A stretch of DNA of 38,101 nt from an uncultured Gammaproteobacteria bacterium (GCA_947259395.1 CAMYMN010000037.1:1-38101); one strand, 5' to 3'; positions 9,204-17,832 are shown, counted from the first letter of the stretch. Notes: generated by a model not told the origin, from the letters alone. Numbers and translations: made by a program.

Positions 9204-9938
9204 ATGGAGTTTGACGTCTTTATACCGGCTCGCTATGGGTCACGCCGATTGCCTGGAAAACCCTTGATCGAGATCAAGGGCAAGCCCCTGATCCAGTACG
9301 TTTACGAGTGTGCCCGCTCCAGCTCCGCTGCGCGGGTGATCGTAACCACCGATGATGAGAGAATCGTGGAAGCGGTGCGCGGTTTCGGTGGTGAGGTGCA
9401 TGTGACGCGTGCCGCGCATCCCACCGGTACTGACCGGATCGCCGAAGCGGTCGATGCGTTGGGCTTGGCGGATGACCGCATCATAGTGAATGTGCAGGGG
9501 GACGAACCGCAAATGCCGGGGTCACTAATCGATGACGTCGCACACACTTTAGTGGATCACCCCCAGTCGGTGATGGCCACTGCCTGCCATCCGTTCGCTG
9601 CCGACAACGAGCATAATGACCCTAATGTCGTGAAAGTGGTGATTGATATAGATGGATCGGCACTCTATTTCTCCCGAGCGCCGATTCCTTGGTCGCGAGA
9701 ACGTCAAACTATCCGCGCACAACGCCATATCGGCATCTATGCATATCGTGTGGGTCTGCTGAAGACTTTTGCCCGGTGGCAACGCAGTGATGTTGAGCAG
9801 ATCGAGCAACTGGAACAGCTCCGCGTACTGTATTATGGGGGCCGGATTATCGTCCACCGCACGACGGCAGCACCTGGCGTTGGTGTTGACACACGCGAAG
9901 ATCTCGTAAAATTTGAACAATACTTGGCTTCGATTTGA
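9204..9938 (+). CDS. kdsB: 3-deoxy-manno-octulosonate cytidylyltransferase KdsB
   Basis: Activates KDO with CTP to CMP-KDO for addition to lipid A, in the cytoplasm. The N-terminal nucleotide-binding signature IPARYGSRRLPGKPL is intact, followed by VTTDDERI, NVQGDEPQMP, the YFSRAPIPW block and HIGIYAYR. A run of ATPase-family-like residues near the end (PGVGVDTREDL) also matches KdsB. The length of 244 is normal. It sits 13 bases after the Trm112 gene and belongs to the same operon, supplying the next step of lipopolysaccharide assembly. Confidence 0.94.
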   Translation: MEFDVFIPARYGSRRLPGKPLIEIKGKPLIQYVYECARSSSAARVIVTTDDERIVEAVRGFGGEVHVTRAAHPTGTDRIAEAVDALGLADDRIIVNVQGDEPQMPGSLIDDVAHTLVDHPQSVMATACHPFAADNEHNDPNVVKVVIDIDGSALYFSRAPIPWSRERQTIRAQRHIGIYAYRVGLLKTFARWQRSDVEQIEQLEQLRVLYYGGRIIVHRTTAAPGVGVDTREDLVKFEQYLASI

Positions 9939-9982
9939 GCACTGACATGGGTTACCCGCATTTTTCGCCATTTTTCATTGCT

Positions 9983-10071
9983 TCAACGCGGCGTGCAGCA
10001 GCCCGACCCTGCGACTACGCGCAGCACAATTCCCTTCGCCAGCAACCGGGATCCAGGGTGCAACATGCAGG
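9983..10071 (+). repeat. Dispersed repeat fragment C (right half with one terminal repeat)
   Basis: About 89 bp carrying the ACTACGCGCAGCACAA, CTTCGCCAGC and CCGGGATCC blocks of the family and ending in GGTGCAACATGCAGG (10057-10071), one base different from the right end of copy A. No left end is visible, so this is a truncated copy. It occupies the kdsB-phosphatase gap, and the phosphatase ATG (10065) lies inside the terminal repeat. Confidence 0.72.
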
Positions 10072-10544
10072 TTAGAGTACTGTTCGTTTGTTTGGGCAAC
10101 ATTTGCCGCTCGCCGACGGCGGAAGGCGTGTTTCGAAAATTGGTGGCCGAGCAGGGCATGGAACAAAACATCGATGTCGATTCCGCCGGCACCCACGCTT
10201 ATCACATCAATGAGCCGCCGGATCAGCGTGCGGTGCAGGCTGCCGCATACCGTGAAATTGATCTCACGCGCATTCGTGGCCGGCAGGCCACCTTGACAGA
10301 TTTCAATCACTTTGACTACCTGTTGGCGATGGACGAGGACAACAGACGCGACCTCCTGAGCATTGCACCGTCCGATCTGGCGCATAAGGTCCGTTTATTG
10401 ATGGAATTCTCCAACAGTTTTAACGAACGAGAGGTACCTGACCCGTACTGGGGAGGCGCGTCGGGTTTTGATCGCGTGCTCGATATGATCGAAGACGCGG
10501 CGCGGGGCTTGCTGGAAGATATTCGCGCGCGTCACGAAATATGA
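10065..10544 (+). CDS. Low-molecular-weight protein-tyrosine phosphatase
   Basis: Cytoplasmic phosphatase of the Wzb/Etp type. The catalytic P-loop CLGNICRS (C9 and R15 from the chosen start) sits at the extreme N-terminus as usual, and the acid loop is VPDPYWGG near residue 128. With the start at 10065 (MQVRVLFVCLGN) it has 159 residues, the family norm. An earlier in-frame ATG at 9978 would add 29 residues translated from repeat sequence and is rejected. Neighbours are LPS and cell-wall genes, but no tyrosine kinase or capsule locus is in view, so the substrate is unknown. Four bases separate its stop from the next start. Confidence 0.9.
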   Translation: MQVRVLFVCLGNICRSPTAEGVFRKLVAEQGMEQNIDVDSAGTHAYHINEPPDQRAVQAAAYREIDLTRIRGRQATLTDFNHFDYLLAMDEDNRRDLLSIAPSDLAHKVRLLMEFSNSFNEREVPDPYWGGASGFDRVLDMIEDAARGLLEDIRARHEI

Positions 10545-10547
10545 ATC

Positions 10548-11036
10548 ATGTCAATTGCGCGTATCGAAATCGATGTCGGTGCGCAGCGGCTGGTTGCTTA
10601 CGATCGGCACGCCAAATCTGTATTTGACCGCCCAATCTCCACTGCCAAGCGCGGGGTGGGCGAACAACAGGGCAGCGAGTGCACCCCGCGTGGAAAGCAC
10701 ATGATACGGGCCAAGATCGGCTCTGGTTGTCCCCCGAATACGGTCTTTGAGGCGCGTCGGCCCACCGGTGAGATGTATTCGCCGCAGCTTCGCCGGCGCT
10801 ACCCCGAGCGGGATTGGATTCTGACGCGCATCCTGTGGTTGAGTGGTACCGAACCTGGTTTCAATAGGTTGGGTATGGTCGATACGATGCGCCGCTATAT
10901 TTACATCCACGGCGCCCCGGATGAGGACCCTATGGGGCAACCGAGCTCCCACGGATGCATAAAAATGCGCAACCGCGACGTGATCGAGCTGTTCGACCGT
11001 GCACCGGCCGGCACGCCGGTATCGATTAACGCTTGA
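10548..11036 (+). CDS. L,D-transpeptidase (YkuD/ErfK-like) family protein
   Basis: A 162-residue protein with the YkuD catalytic signature: H121 in YIYIHGAPDE and S134-H135-G136-C137 in SSHGCIKMRN, with the nucleophile C137. Members form or trim 3-3 cross-links or attach proteins to peptidoglycan. There is no signal peptide: the protein starts directly with the beta strand MSIARIEIDVGAQRLVAYD, so it is either exported another way, acts in the cytoplasm on precursors, or the start is further upstream and lost. It is followed by nagZ, which works on peptidoglycan recycling, supporting a cell-wall role. Confidence 0.88.
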   Translation: MSIARIEIDVGAQRLVAYDRHAKSVFDRPISTAKRGVGEQQGSECTPRGKHMIRAKIGSGCPPNTVFEARRPTGEMYSPQLRRRYPERDWILTRILWLSGTEPGFNRLGMVDTMRRYIYIHGAPDEDPMGQPSSHGCIKMRNRDVIELFDRAPAGTPVSINA

Positions 11037-11071
11037 CGTGCGCCCACCTCGGGCCCATGAGGTGTTGAGCC

Positions 11072-12034
11072 ATGGCTTGTAATCTGCCCCTGGGACCGGT
11101 AATGCTCGATCTGGAAGGCGATACCACACTCACTGCGAGAGACGAAAAGCGCCTGCATCACCCCCTGGTGGGTGGGGTCATACTGTTTGGACGCAATTGT
11201 GTGGACACAAATCAGCTTGGCGAGTTGACGCGGCAAATCCACGCGCTGCGGTCACCGCCATTGCTGATTGCCGTGGACCAGGAGGGCGGGCGGGTGCAAC
11301 GATTCCGTCGTGGATTTACCCGCCTGCCGTGCGCCCGCCGCTATGGTGAGCTCTATGACCATGACCCGGTCGAGGGGTTAGAGACCGCGCAGCGGATGGG
11401 CGTCATCATGGCCAGCGAGTTAATGGCGGTGGGCATCGACCTCTGCTTCGCCCCGGTTCTGGATGTGGCGCAAGCCGAAAGCGAGGTGATTGGCGATCGC
11501 GCCTTTCACTCTGATCCCCATGTCGTGGCGCGGCTCGCCGAGGCCTTCATTTCCGGTATGGATGAGGCGGGTATGGCGGCGGTGGGCAAGCACTTTCCAG
11601 GTCATGGCGGGGTAAGCGGTGACTCGCACGTATGCCTGCCGTGCGATCATCGCCCGCTCAGCGACATCGAAACCTGCGATCTGGTGCCCTATCGTGAGTT
11701 AGTAACGAGGCTCGGCGGCGTAATGACTGCGCATGTGTTGTTCGATGCCGTTGACGAGTATACGCCTACGTACTCGCGGCTATGGATCAACGACGTGTTG
11801 CGTGGCGAGCTGGGGTTCGAAGGTGTCGTTTTTAGCGATGATTTAATTATGCAGGGTGCCGACACCGTGCACGACGTTGTCGATCGCGCAATGACCGCAC
11901 TGGACGCCGGCTGCAACATGATATTGGTTTGCAACAACCTGCGTTCGGTTGACAGGATCTTGTCAAGAATGCAGGCGCCGATGAACCCGTTGCCTGATGA
12001 GTTGTGGAGCCGCTTGCGAAAACCCGTGGTATGA
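11072..12034 (+). CDS. nagZ: Beta-N-acetylhexosaminidase NagZ
   Basis: Cytoplasmic glycoside hydrolase family 3 enzyme that removes GlcNAc from anhydromuropeptides in peptidoglycan recycling. Typical motifs are VDQEGGRVQRF, the catalytic loop GKHFPGHGGVSGDSH with the general-acid His/Asp pair, and the nucleophile aspartate in VFSDDLIMQGA. The length of 320 is right for single-domain NagZ. A GAGG lies about 11 bases upstream of the ATG. It ends eight bases from the convergent efp gene. Confidence 0.93.
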   Translation: MACNLPLGPVMLDLEGDTTLTARDEKRLHHPLVGGVILFGRNCVDTNQLGELTRQIHALRSPPLLIAVDQEGGRVQRFRRGFTRLPCARRYGELYDHDPVEGLETAQRMGVIMASELMAVGIDLCFAPVLDVAQAESEVIGDRAFHSDPHVVARLAEAFISGMDEAGMAAVGKHFPGHGGVSGDSHVCLPCDHRPLSDIETCDLVPYRELVTRLGGVMTAHVLFDAVDEYTPTYSRLWINDVLRGELGFEGVVFSDDLIMQGADTVHDVVDRAMTALDAGCNMILVCNNLRSVDRILSRMQAPMNPLPDELWSRLRKPVV

Positions 12035-12041
12035 ATGCAAC

Positions 12042-12605
12042 TCAATCAGCCCGCTCCATGTATTCTCCAGTGTCCGTGTTCACCTTGATCTTGTCGCCAA
12101 TGTTAACGAACGCTGGAACGGTAACGCGCAGGCCCGTCTCGAGTTCGGCCGGTTTGCCGGAACTCGCCGCGGTCTGACCTTTAACCACACCTTCGGTATC
12201 TACGACCTCCAGTATCACCGTGGCCGGCAATTCGATACCGATCGGAGATTCGTTGTGAAAGTTAACTTGGACCTCGGTGTTGGGGAGCAGAAAGCGGGAC
12301 ATCTCCGCCAGATCTTCCGAGGATATGTTCATTTGTTCGTAGCTTTCGTTGTCCATGAACACATAGCTGTCACCCTCCGCATACAGATACTGCATTTTTC
12401 GCGGCTCCACGTGGGCTTTCTCCAGCGTATCTACAGAGCGGAATCGCTCGTTTAGTTTGGTTCCCTCAGTGATCTCTTTCATCTCGAGTTGAATGAAAGC
12501 GCCGCCTTTACCGGGTTTGACGTGACCCTTTTTCAACACGCGCCACAATTTGCCTTGATGTTCAATAAGATTACCAACGCGAACGTCAAACGCGGATATT
12601 TTCAC
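12042..12605 (-). CDS. efp: Translation elongation factor P
   Basis: Ribosome-binding protein that relieves stalling at polyproline. Three beta domains are recognisable, with the tip loop VKPGKGGAF, whose second lysine is the position modified in several bacteria. I choose GTG at 12605 over the ATG at 12614: AGGGG lies nine bases before the GTG but touches the ATG, and the resulting MKISAFDVRVGNLIEH start (187 residues) matches the KISxxxxRxGN beginnings of one EF-P subgroup. That subgroup is best known from alphaproteobacteria and differs from the MATYSTNEFR type of E. coli. No modification enzymes (EpmA, EarP) are in the window. Confidence 0.93.
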   Translation of the reverse strand: MKISAFDVRVGNLIEHQGKLWRVLKKGHVKPGKGGAFIQLEMKEITEGTKLNERFRSVDTLEKAHVEPRKMQYLYAEGDSYVFMDNESYEQMNISSEDLAEMSRFLLPNTEVQVNFHNESPIGIELPATVILEVVDTEGVVKGQTAASSGKPAELETGLRVTVPAFVNIGDKIKVNTDTGEYMERAD

Positions 12606-12724
12606 CGTCAACATCCCCTATGGAATTACAAACGCCGGCATTCTAGTGGTATCCCCACTTTGCGGCAACCGTTGTCTTGTCGCATGCAATCTAATTTCAT
12701 AACTCGCCGCTTGTTTAAGCGTGG

Positions 12725-13381
12725 ATGAGTCTGATGATGGTAAACAACACCTGGTTCAATCAACAATGCGTACAATGCGAGCGTCTTGCCGATTACCTTA
12801 GGCAGGTACGGCGCGAGTATCCGGGCTATTACTGTAAACCGGTGCCACCATTTGGTGATGCCAAGGCCGGCTTCGTCATCGTCGGTTTGGCTCCGGGTAA
12901 ACATGGCGCCAACGCTACCGGTCGGCCGTTCACTGGCGATTATGCCGGCATCTTGCTATACGACACATTGTTTCGGTTCGGTTTTTCTAATCAACCCGAA
13001 TCACACGATCGAAACGATGGACTGAGGTTACGAAACTGCCGCATTACCAACGCCGTGAAGTGTCTGCCGCCGGAAAATCGCCCTGTGCACGGGGAGATCG
13101 TAAAATGCAACATGTATCTGGCAGCCGAACTCAGTGGTATGCGTACCGGAAGCGTGGTGTTGGCGCTGGGGATCATCGCGCATAAGGCGGTACTGAGGGC
13201 CCTCGCTTTGAAACAATCACAATTTCAATTTGGCCACGGTTGCCATCATCGGCTGCCGAATGGACTTAATCTGATAGATAGTTACCATTGCAGCCGATAC
13301 AACACTCAGACCCGGCGATTGACGCCTATGATGTTCGACCAAGTATTCGAGACCGCACGTGTATTGTTGAGCGGCGGTTGA
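12725..13381 (+). CDS. Uracil-DNA glycosylase, family 5 (UDGb)
   Basis: Base-excision repair glycosylase of 218 residues. Motif 1 GLAPGKHGANATGRPFTGD (54-72) is diagnostic of family 5, and motif 2 lies in the SYHCSRYNTQTRRLTP segment (186-201). Four cysteines, C15 and C18 in CVQC plus C113 and C128, are placed as the iron-sulfur ligands of the family. The residue after the active-site histidine is usually proline (HPS) and is cysteine here (HCS). It lacks the aspartate/asparagine of family 1. It is immediately upstream of uvrC (four bases), which suggests a repair operon. Ribosome-binding site is weak. Confidence 0.87.
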   Translation: MSLMMVNNTWFNQQCVQCERLADYLRQVRREYPGYYCKPVPPFGDAKAGFVIVGLAPGKHGANATGRPFTGDYAGILLYDTLFRFGFSNQPESHDRNDGLRLRNCRITNAVKCLPPENRPVHGEIVKCNMYLAAELSGMRTGSVVLALGIIAHKAVLRALALKQSQFQFGHGCHHRLPNGLNLIDSYHCSRYNTQTRRLTPMMFDQVFETARVLLSGG

Positions 13382-13385
13382 TATC

Positions 13386-15200
13386 GTGGACAAATTTGAC
13401 GCCAAATCACTCATTGACGGCCTCAGCCGTGCGCCGGGGGTGTACGAGATGTTCGACAACAACGGCAGGCACTTATATGTGGGCAAGGCGAGAAATCTCA
13501 AGAATAGAGTGGCGAGCTATTTTCGTGGTTCCGGCCTGCCGCCCAAAACCCTGGCGATGATGCGGCATGTGGCGCGCGTTGAAGTCACGGTAACGCGCAC
13601 CGAAAATGAGGCGTTATTGCTCGAGAATAACCTGATAAAGAGGTTTAGACCGCGATATAACGTGGTATGGCGGGATGACAAGAGCTATCCGTATATACAC
13701 CTGGACGACAGCCACCAATACCCCAGGTTAGGGTTTTACCGCGGTCATCGCCGCGAGGCGGGGCGGTTTTTTGGCCCCTACGCGAATGCGGGCGCTGTGC
13801 GCAGCACCCTTTCTCAGCTGCAAAAAGTTTTCCCGGTGCGACAATGTGAAGATACGTTCTACCGCTCGCGCTCGCGTCCATGCCTGCAGTATCAGATCAA
13901 GCGATGTTCAGCGCCATGTGTCAACCTGATTAGCCCCGAGGACTATCACGAGGACGTCAAGCAGGCAGTGTTATTTCTGGAGGGAAAAGACAAGACCTTA
14001 AACACGTTTTTAGAGCACAAGATGGAAGCCGCATCCGAGCGCCTCGACTTTGAAACTGCTGCCCGTTACCGTGATCGCATTGCCGCATTGAGGCGCGTTC
14101 AAGAACATCAATACGTAGCCGGCGGTAATGGGAATGTGGATCTGGTCGCAATGCATGCCGAACAGTCGATTATCGGCGCCGAAGTGGTGTTTGTGCGCGG
14201 CGGGCGGCACAGTGGCAACAAGTCATTCATTCAGCCGGTCAACGTCGAAACCACATTGCCGGAGATTATGACCACATTTCTTGCCCAGTTATATCTCGAT
14301 AAGACGGTGCCGAAGGAAATCATCGTCAGACCGAAGCCCGCAGAGCAAGAACTGCTCGAATATTCCTTTTCCAGGTCCGCTGGGAGAAAGGTGCGCATTG
14401 TGAGCAGCCCGCGAGGCGCCCGGTTACGCTGGTTGGAAATGGCGATGGTGAACGCCGAGGATGGTGTACGCCGTTACGTGATGGGTCGAACCGGTATATT
14501 GCAGCAATTGGAATCGTTCCGGCAGTTACTAGATCTGGATCAATCTCCGGGGCGCATGGAATGTTTCGATGTCAGTCATACCGCTGGTGAAGCTCCCGTA
14601 GCGTCATGTATCGTCTTCGACAGGGAAGGCGCCGTCAAATCGGAATATCGACGCTACAATATAAAAGACGTGACCCCCGGGGATGATTACGCAGCACTCA
14701 CTCAGACATTGCAGCGCCGCTACCGGCACGTGCAAGATGGCGATGGTAAGGTGCCAGACGTCATTCTCATTGATGGCGGTAAAGGGCAGTTAGCCGCAGC
14801 AAAATCGGCATTGGACGAATTACAAATTGTGGGAGTCACTGTTATCGGCGTGGCCAAAGGTCCACAGCGACAGGCCGGCATGGAGAAATTATTCTTGTGG
14901 GGCCACAAGCGGCCCACTATACTTCCCGCCGATTCCTCTGCGCTACACTTGATCCAAAAAATAAGAGACGAAGCACATCGCTTTGCAATATCCGGGCACC
15001 GACGACGACGCGATAAAGGAAGAGGGCGATCAACACTCGAGGATATCACAGGAGTCGGAGAGAAACGCCGGCGCGCCTTGTTGAGGCATTTTGGCGGCCT
15101 GCAACAAATGTCAAATGCCGGTATTGAGGATTTTGCGGAGGTTCCGGGTATCAGCCCGGTATTAGCTGAGCGTATCTATGCCTTTTTTCACGACCGTTAA
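13386..15200 (+). CDS. uvrC: Excinuclease ABC subunit C
   Basis: Makes both incisions in nucleotide-excision repair with UvrA and UvrB. Domains in order: GIY-YIG nuclease (GVYEMFDNNGRHLYVGKA, about residues 17-95), a cysteine cluster (CLQYQIKRCSAPC), the UVR helix pair that binds UvrB (around 200-235), the RNase H-like nuclease with FDVSHTAGEAPVASC from about 393, and two helix-hairpin-helix motifs near the end. At 604 residues it is complete. The start is GTG. The gene pair uvrC-pgsA and following tRNA-Gly is a classic gammaproteobacterial order. Confidence 0.95.
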   Translation: MDKFDAKSLIDGLSRAPGVYEMFDNNGRHLYVGKARNLKNRVASYFRGSGLPPKTLAMMRHVARVEVTVTRTENEALLLENNLIKRFRPRYNVVWRDDKSYPYIHLDDSHQYPRLGFYRGHRREAGRFFGPYANAGAVRSTLSQLQKVFPVRQCEDTFYRSRSRPCLQYQIKRCSAPCVNLISPEDYHEDVKQAVLFLEGKDKTLNTFLEHKMEAASERLDFETAARYRDRIAALRRVQEHQYVAGGNGNVDLVAMHAEQSIIGAEVVFVRGGRHSGNKSFIQPVNVETTLPEIMTTFLAQLYLDKTVPKEIIVRPKPAEQELLEYSFSRSAGRKVRIVSSPRGARLRWLEMAMVNAEDGVRRYVMGRTGILQQLESFRQLLDLDQSPGRMECFDVSHTAGEAPVASCIVFDREGAVKSEYRRYNIKDVTPGDDYAALTQTLQRRYRHVQDGDGKVPDVILIDGGKGQLAAAKSALDELQIVGVTVIGVAKGPQRQAGMEKLFLWGHKRPTILPADSSALHLIQKIRDEAHRFAISGHRRRRDKGRGRSTLEDITGVGEKRRRALLRHFGGLQQMSNAGIEDFAEVPGISPVLAERIYAFFHDR

Positions 15201-15215
15201 TGCTCTGATCAAGCA

Positions 15216-15848
15216 ATGTCGATTACCACACCGACCTTACTCACACTGGTACGCATTGGGCTGATACCGGTTTTTGTCATTGCTTATTACCTGCCCATGT
15301 CATGGGCGAATGCGGTGGCCACGGCGTTGTTCATTCTCGCCGGGGTTACGGATTGGCTGGACGGTTACTTGGCAAGACGCTTGAATCAGCAATCGGAATT
15401 CGGTGCGTTTTTGGATCCTGTCGCGGATAAATTGATGGTCACTACAGCCCTGGTGCTTCTGGTGAGTGACGACATGATCCAGGCGACGGTGATTAATCAG
15501 ATCGTCTTTACCGTGGTCGTGGCGATTATCATCGGACGTGAGATCGTGGTCTCGGCGTTGCGCGAGTGGATGGCGGAATTGGGTAAAAGAGCCAGTGTTG
15601 CCGTATCGCTGATTGGCAAATTCAAGACCATGTGGCAAATCGTAGCGATCTCGATGTTGATCTACCAGGCACCGTTGTTCGGTATTTCTATGGCATTGCT
15701 TGGGGAAATACTGTTGTATGTCGCCGCCGCGTTGACGATTTGGTCCATGTTCGTCTACCTGCGTGCGGCTTGGTCCAGTCTGGGCGCCGGCATGTCCTCT
15801 AAACCGCAGGTCATTTCCAGAGACATCAACGACGACTTGACAGGTTAG
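15216..15848 (+). CDS. pgsA: CDP-diacylglycerol-glycerol-3-phosphate 3-phosphatidyltransferase
   Basis: Inner-membrane enzyme committing CDP-diacylglycerol to phosphatidylglycerol and cardiolipin synthesis. The CDP-alcohol phosphotransferase signature is complete: D-G-x2-AR ... G ... D-x3-D is read in DWLDGYLARRL and GAFLDPVADK (about residues 46-73). At least four hydrophobic helices follow, consistent with a polytopic protein. Length 210 against about 180-190 in E. coli; the extra is a polar C-terminal tail (SKPQVISRDINDDLTG). It follows uvrC by 15 bases. Confidence 0.93.
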   Translation: MSITTPTLLTLVRIGLIPVFVIAYYLPMSWANAVATALFILAGVTDWLDGYLARRLNQQSEFGAFLDPVADKLMVTTALVLLVSDDMIQATVINQIVFTVVVAIIIGREIVVSALREWMAELGKRASVAVSLIGKFKTMWQIVAISMLIYQAPLFGISMALLGEILLYVAAALTIWSMFVYLRAAWSSLGAGMSSKPQVISRDINDDLTG

Positions 15849-15875
15849 AACCACCGCTTACAATTCCGCGTTCCT

Positions 15876-15951
<76 letters not shown>

Positions 15952-16123
15952 ATTCATCAAGGTCTATTCTGGTCACATGGTTTACACATTATTCCGGTCG
16001 GACTACGTGGCAATACCTATATAGACGGCCCATATCCAGGCCCCGTGGCCTGGAAAGTGGAACAAAGTCACAGTTTTTTTCCCGAGTATCCAGCAGACGA
16101 ACCCGTTTATCACGTAATAGTGG

Positions 16124-16138
16124 CACCCCCACCGGTAT
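16124..16138 (+). repeat. CACCCCCACCGGTAT motif, first copy
   Basis: Recurs with one extra C at 16851-16866 in the same orientation. In each case an intrinsic terminator follows, 74 and 19 bases downstream. The shared motif plus terminator could mark two related short transcription units. Function unknown. Confidence 0.5.
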
Positions 16139-16211
16139 GTCCTAAGTTAGGATTAAGACAGTTAAATATTCACCACCGTTTCCTTTCCCAGACAGACCCC
16201 CATGTCATGAG

Positions 16212-16241
16212 ACCCCGCTCCCCGCGGGGTTCTCTTTTTTT
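16212..16241 (+). terminator. Intrinsic terminator
   Basis: A stem ACCCCGC/GCGGGGT with a five-base loop (16212-16230) is followed after TCTC by seven T (16235-16241). It would end any transcript coming from tRNA-Gly or from the unannotated segment upstream. Confidence 0.8.
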
Positions 16242-16850
16242 GAGCTAGCTCGACGCATGTCTATCGCGGCTGGAAATGAGGACATACCGCGATAGGAGGC
16301 CAGTGCCTAAAATAACAGCGGCTCTCGGCGTGCCGCGACGCTTACCGAAGTCAGCGCTGCTTTGGGTATGGCCGTCCCCCGTGAAATGTCGGCGAGACCG
16401 GTTACGAGACAGGACCCGCAAGTGGACGAATATATCTAGCAAACGACTGTGCCGACAAAAATATTCAAGAAATCGACGACCGATCCCAACGACGTTAAGG
16501 AGCTTGCGGTTGATCGTGCCAAATCATCGACGCACGTATTGTCAAGACGTTGACAATTACTAAACAGGTATCCACTAGTGAAACAATAATAGTTATCTGC
16601 GTTCGTCGATACGACAGTTCTTCTTTAGTAGTAAATGTGGATGCGGCAGTAACCTCGTTTGTGAACGCGCTGCGTACATACCTTGGAGACGTGACGTGCG
16701 TACTACGGCCCGAGTGCTGGGCGCACGTTGACTTCCGGGGGTCTGATCGACTCTTGTCCGTTGGAGTCAACCGCCCATCGAATACATTTGCATGGTTCTG
16801 AAACCTAACTAAATTATGATATATCCCTGGTTCGGGACACCTTCCTCAGA

Positions 16851-16866
16851 CACCCCCACCCGGTAT
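16851..16866 (+). repeat. CACCCCCACCCGGTAT motif, second copy
   Basis: Partner of the motif at 16124-16138, again just before an intrinsic terminator. The surrounding bases are only weakly alike, so the two segments are either old duplicates or share a short functional element. Confidence 0.5.
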
Positions 16867-16884
16867 CCGAATCAGGACATTACG

Positions 16885-16916
16885 CCCCCCCGATTACGTC
16901 GGGGGGGATTTTTTTT
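16885..16916 (+). terminator. Strong intrinsic terminator
   Basis: A nine-pair stem CCCCCCCGA/TCGGGGGGG with loop TTACG (16885-16907) is followed by A and eight T. The upstream transcript is not identified; candidates are a short RNA beginning after 16600 or the 83-codon frame ending at 16801. Confidence 0.88.
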
Positions 16917-17161
16917 GTCGTCGCGAACCGCATGCGATCGTCGAGAGCTGCATCCAACCCACTTCCCATATCAAACCCGCGGGGGTAGATCCGAATAACA
17001 GAGCTTAGTTTTGTTGGGGATCATCATACGCAACGCGCGCACATACAGACGCCTACACGTTGACCCTGTGGGGCCCAGTCGCGCTCGCGGAATATGCATA
17101 GCAGAGCCGACGTGTGGGAACTTTACTTGAGATAGATGGATCGTTTTCACGCGGTTTAAGA

Positions 17162-17542
17162 ATGACCCCAGAAAATCGACGAGTTTAGCGGTTTGTAAGA
17201 CGCCTCGCGGTGGTAGTGCGGGACATGGATTTCTATACCAACAATCTGTCGGCGTATGGAATGCAGATTGCCGTCCCCGCGATGAGGATGTCCGCGCTCA
17301 CAGCCGACCTGAATGCGAGACTCATGAATGCCACCATCACTTTGCCGAATCACCAATACGTAACGGCGACTTGTCAGGTGGCCTATGTCTTGGAACGCGG
17401 CAACGACTATCTAATCGGATTGTATTTCAAAAAATTTCTGGATGATGGCCTCGATCAACTCTTTAGCTTCATCGAGTACGATATGGGACCACAATATTTG
17501 CCGGCACCGAAGCAAAATCAACCCGCCACATTTTCCTCGTGA
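17162..17542 (+). pseudogene. PilZ-domain protein gene interrupted by an amber codon at codon 9
   Basis: Read from ATG 17162 the frame gives MTPENRRV, then TAG (17186-17188), then RFVRRLAVVVRDMDF and a PilZ-like domain: NLSAYG fits the D/N-x-S-x-x-G motif, and the closing strand GLYFKKFLDDGLDQLFSFI fits the PilZ C-terminal block. The arginine-rich RxxxR segment that grips cyclic di-GMP straddles the stop. A shorter product could start at GTG 17210 (110 residues), but it lacks the RxxxR motif, so it should not bind the ligand normally. Either the gene is inactivated by one substitution (for example CAG to TAG), or the stop is read through. PilZ assignment is by motif only. Confidence 0.6.
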
Positions 17543-17832
17543 GTCATTAAGATACACCATCTTGCGTGGGGATTGGTTCCCCAGGGCAGCTTGTCGGGTG
17601 TTATCGGCAAGCGATTACAAGCACGGCGATCGCGAGCTTGGTATCGCACCCCCACATCCCGCTTCTATTGTTGCCTAGCGCCTTGGAGAGCCGACGGTCC
17701 AATTTCACACAAGCGACGCTGCGGGCTGGATTTGCGCTTTACGCAACACAAAACAGCGTTAGCGTCTGTGACTTCGACGCAATTTTTCGTTGTCTTATCG
17801 CTACCGTGCGGCATCTGTCCGCCCGACCCTAG
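17543..17832. other. Intergenic stretch, nothing recognised
   Basis: Between the PilZ remnant and repeat copy B I see no gene, RNA or terminator I can support. Short open frames here overlap one another without family features. Confidence 0.5.

Larger units (their letters stand above)
15952..17161. other. 1.2-kb stretch without a recognisable gene, bounded by terminators
   Basis: No reading frame here has family features or a convincing ribosome-binding site. The longest plausible one, 16550-16801 (TTG start, 83 codons), is followed by a strong terminator at 16885 but has no recognised domain. A hairpin CCAGGCC/GGCCTGG lies at 16036-16053. Two intrinsic terminators at 16212 and 16885, each after a CACCCCCACC(C)GGTAT motif, suggest short transcripts, possibly non-coding RNAs. 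This is the left part of the segment separating tRNA-Gly from tRNA-Cys. Confidence 0.5.

Noticed and set aside
16276..16563. 95-codon arginine-rich frame in the tRNA-split region
   Set aside because: No start signals, no family features, and overlapping alternative frames of similar length.
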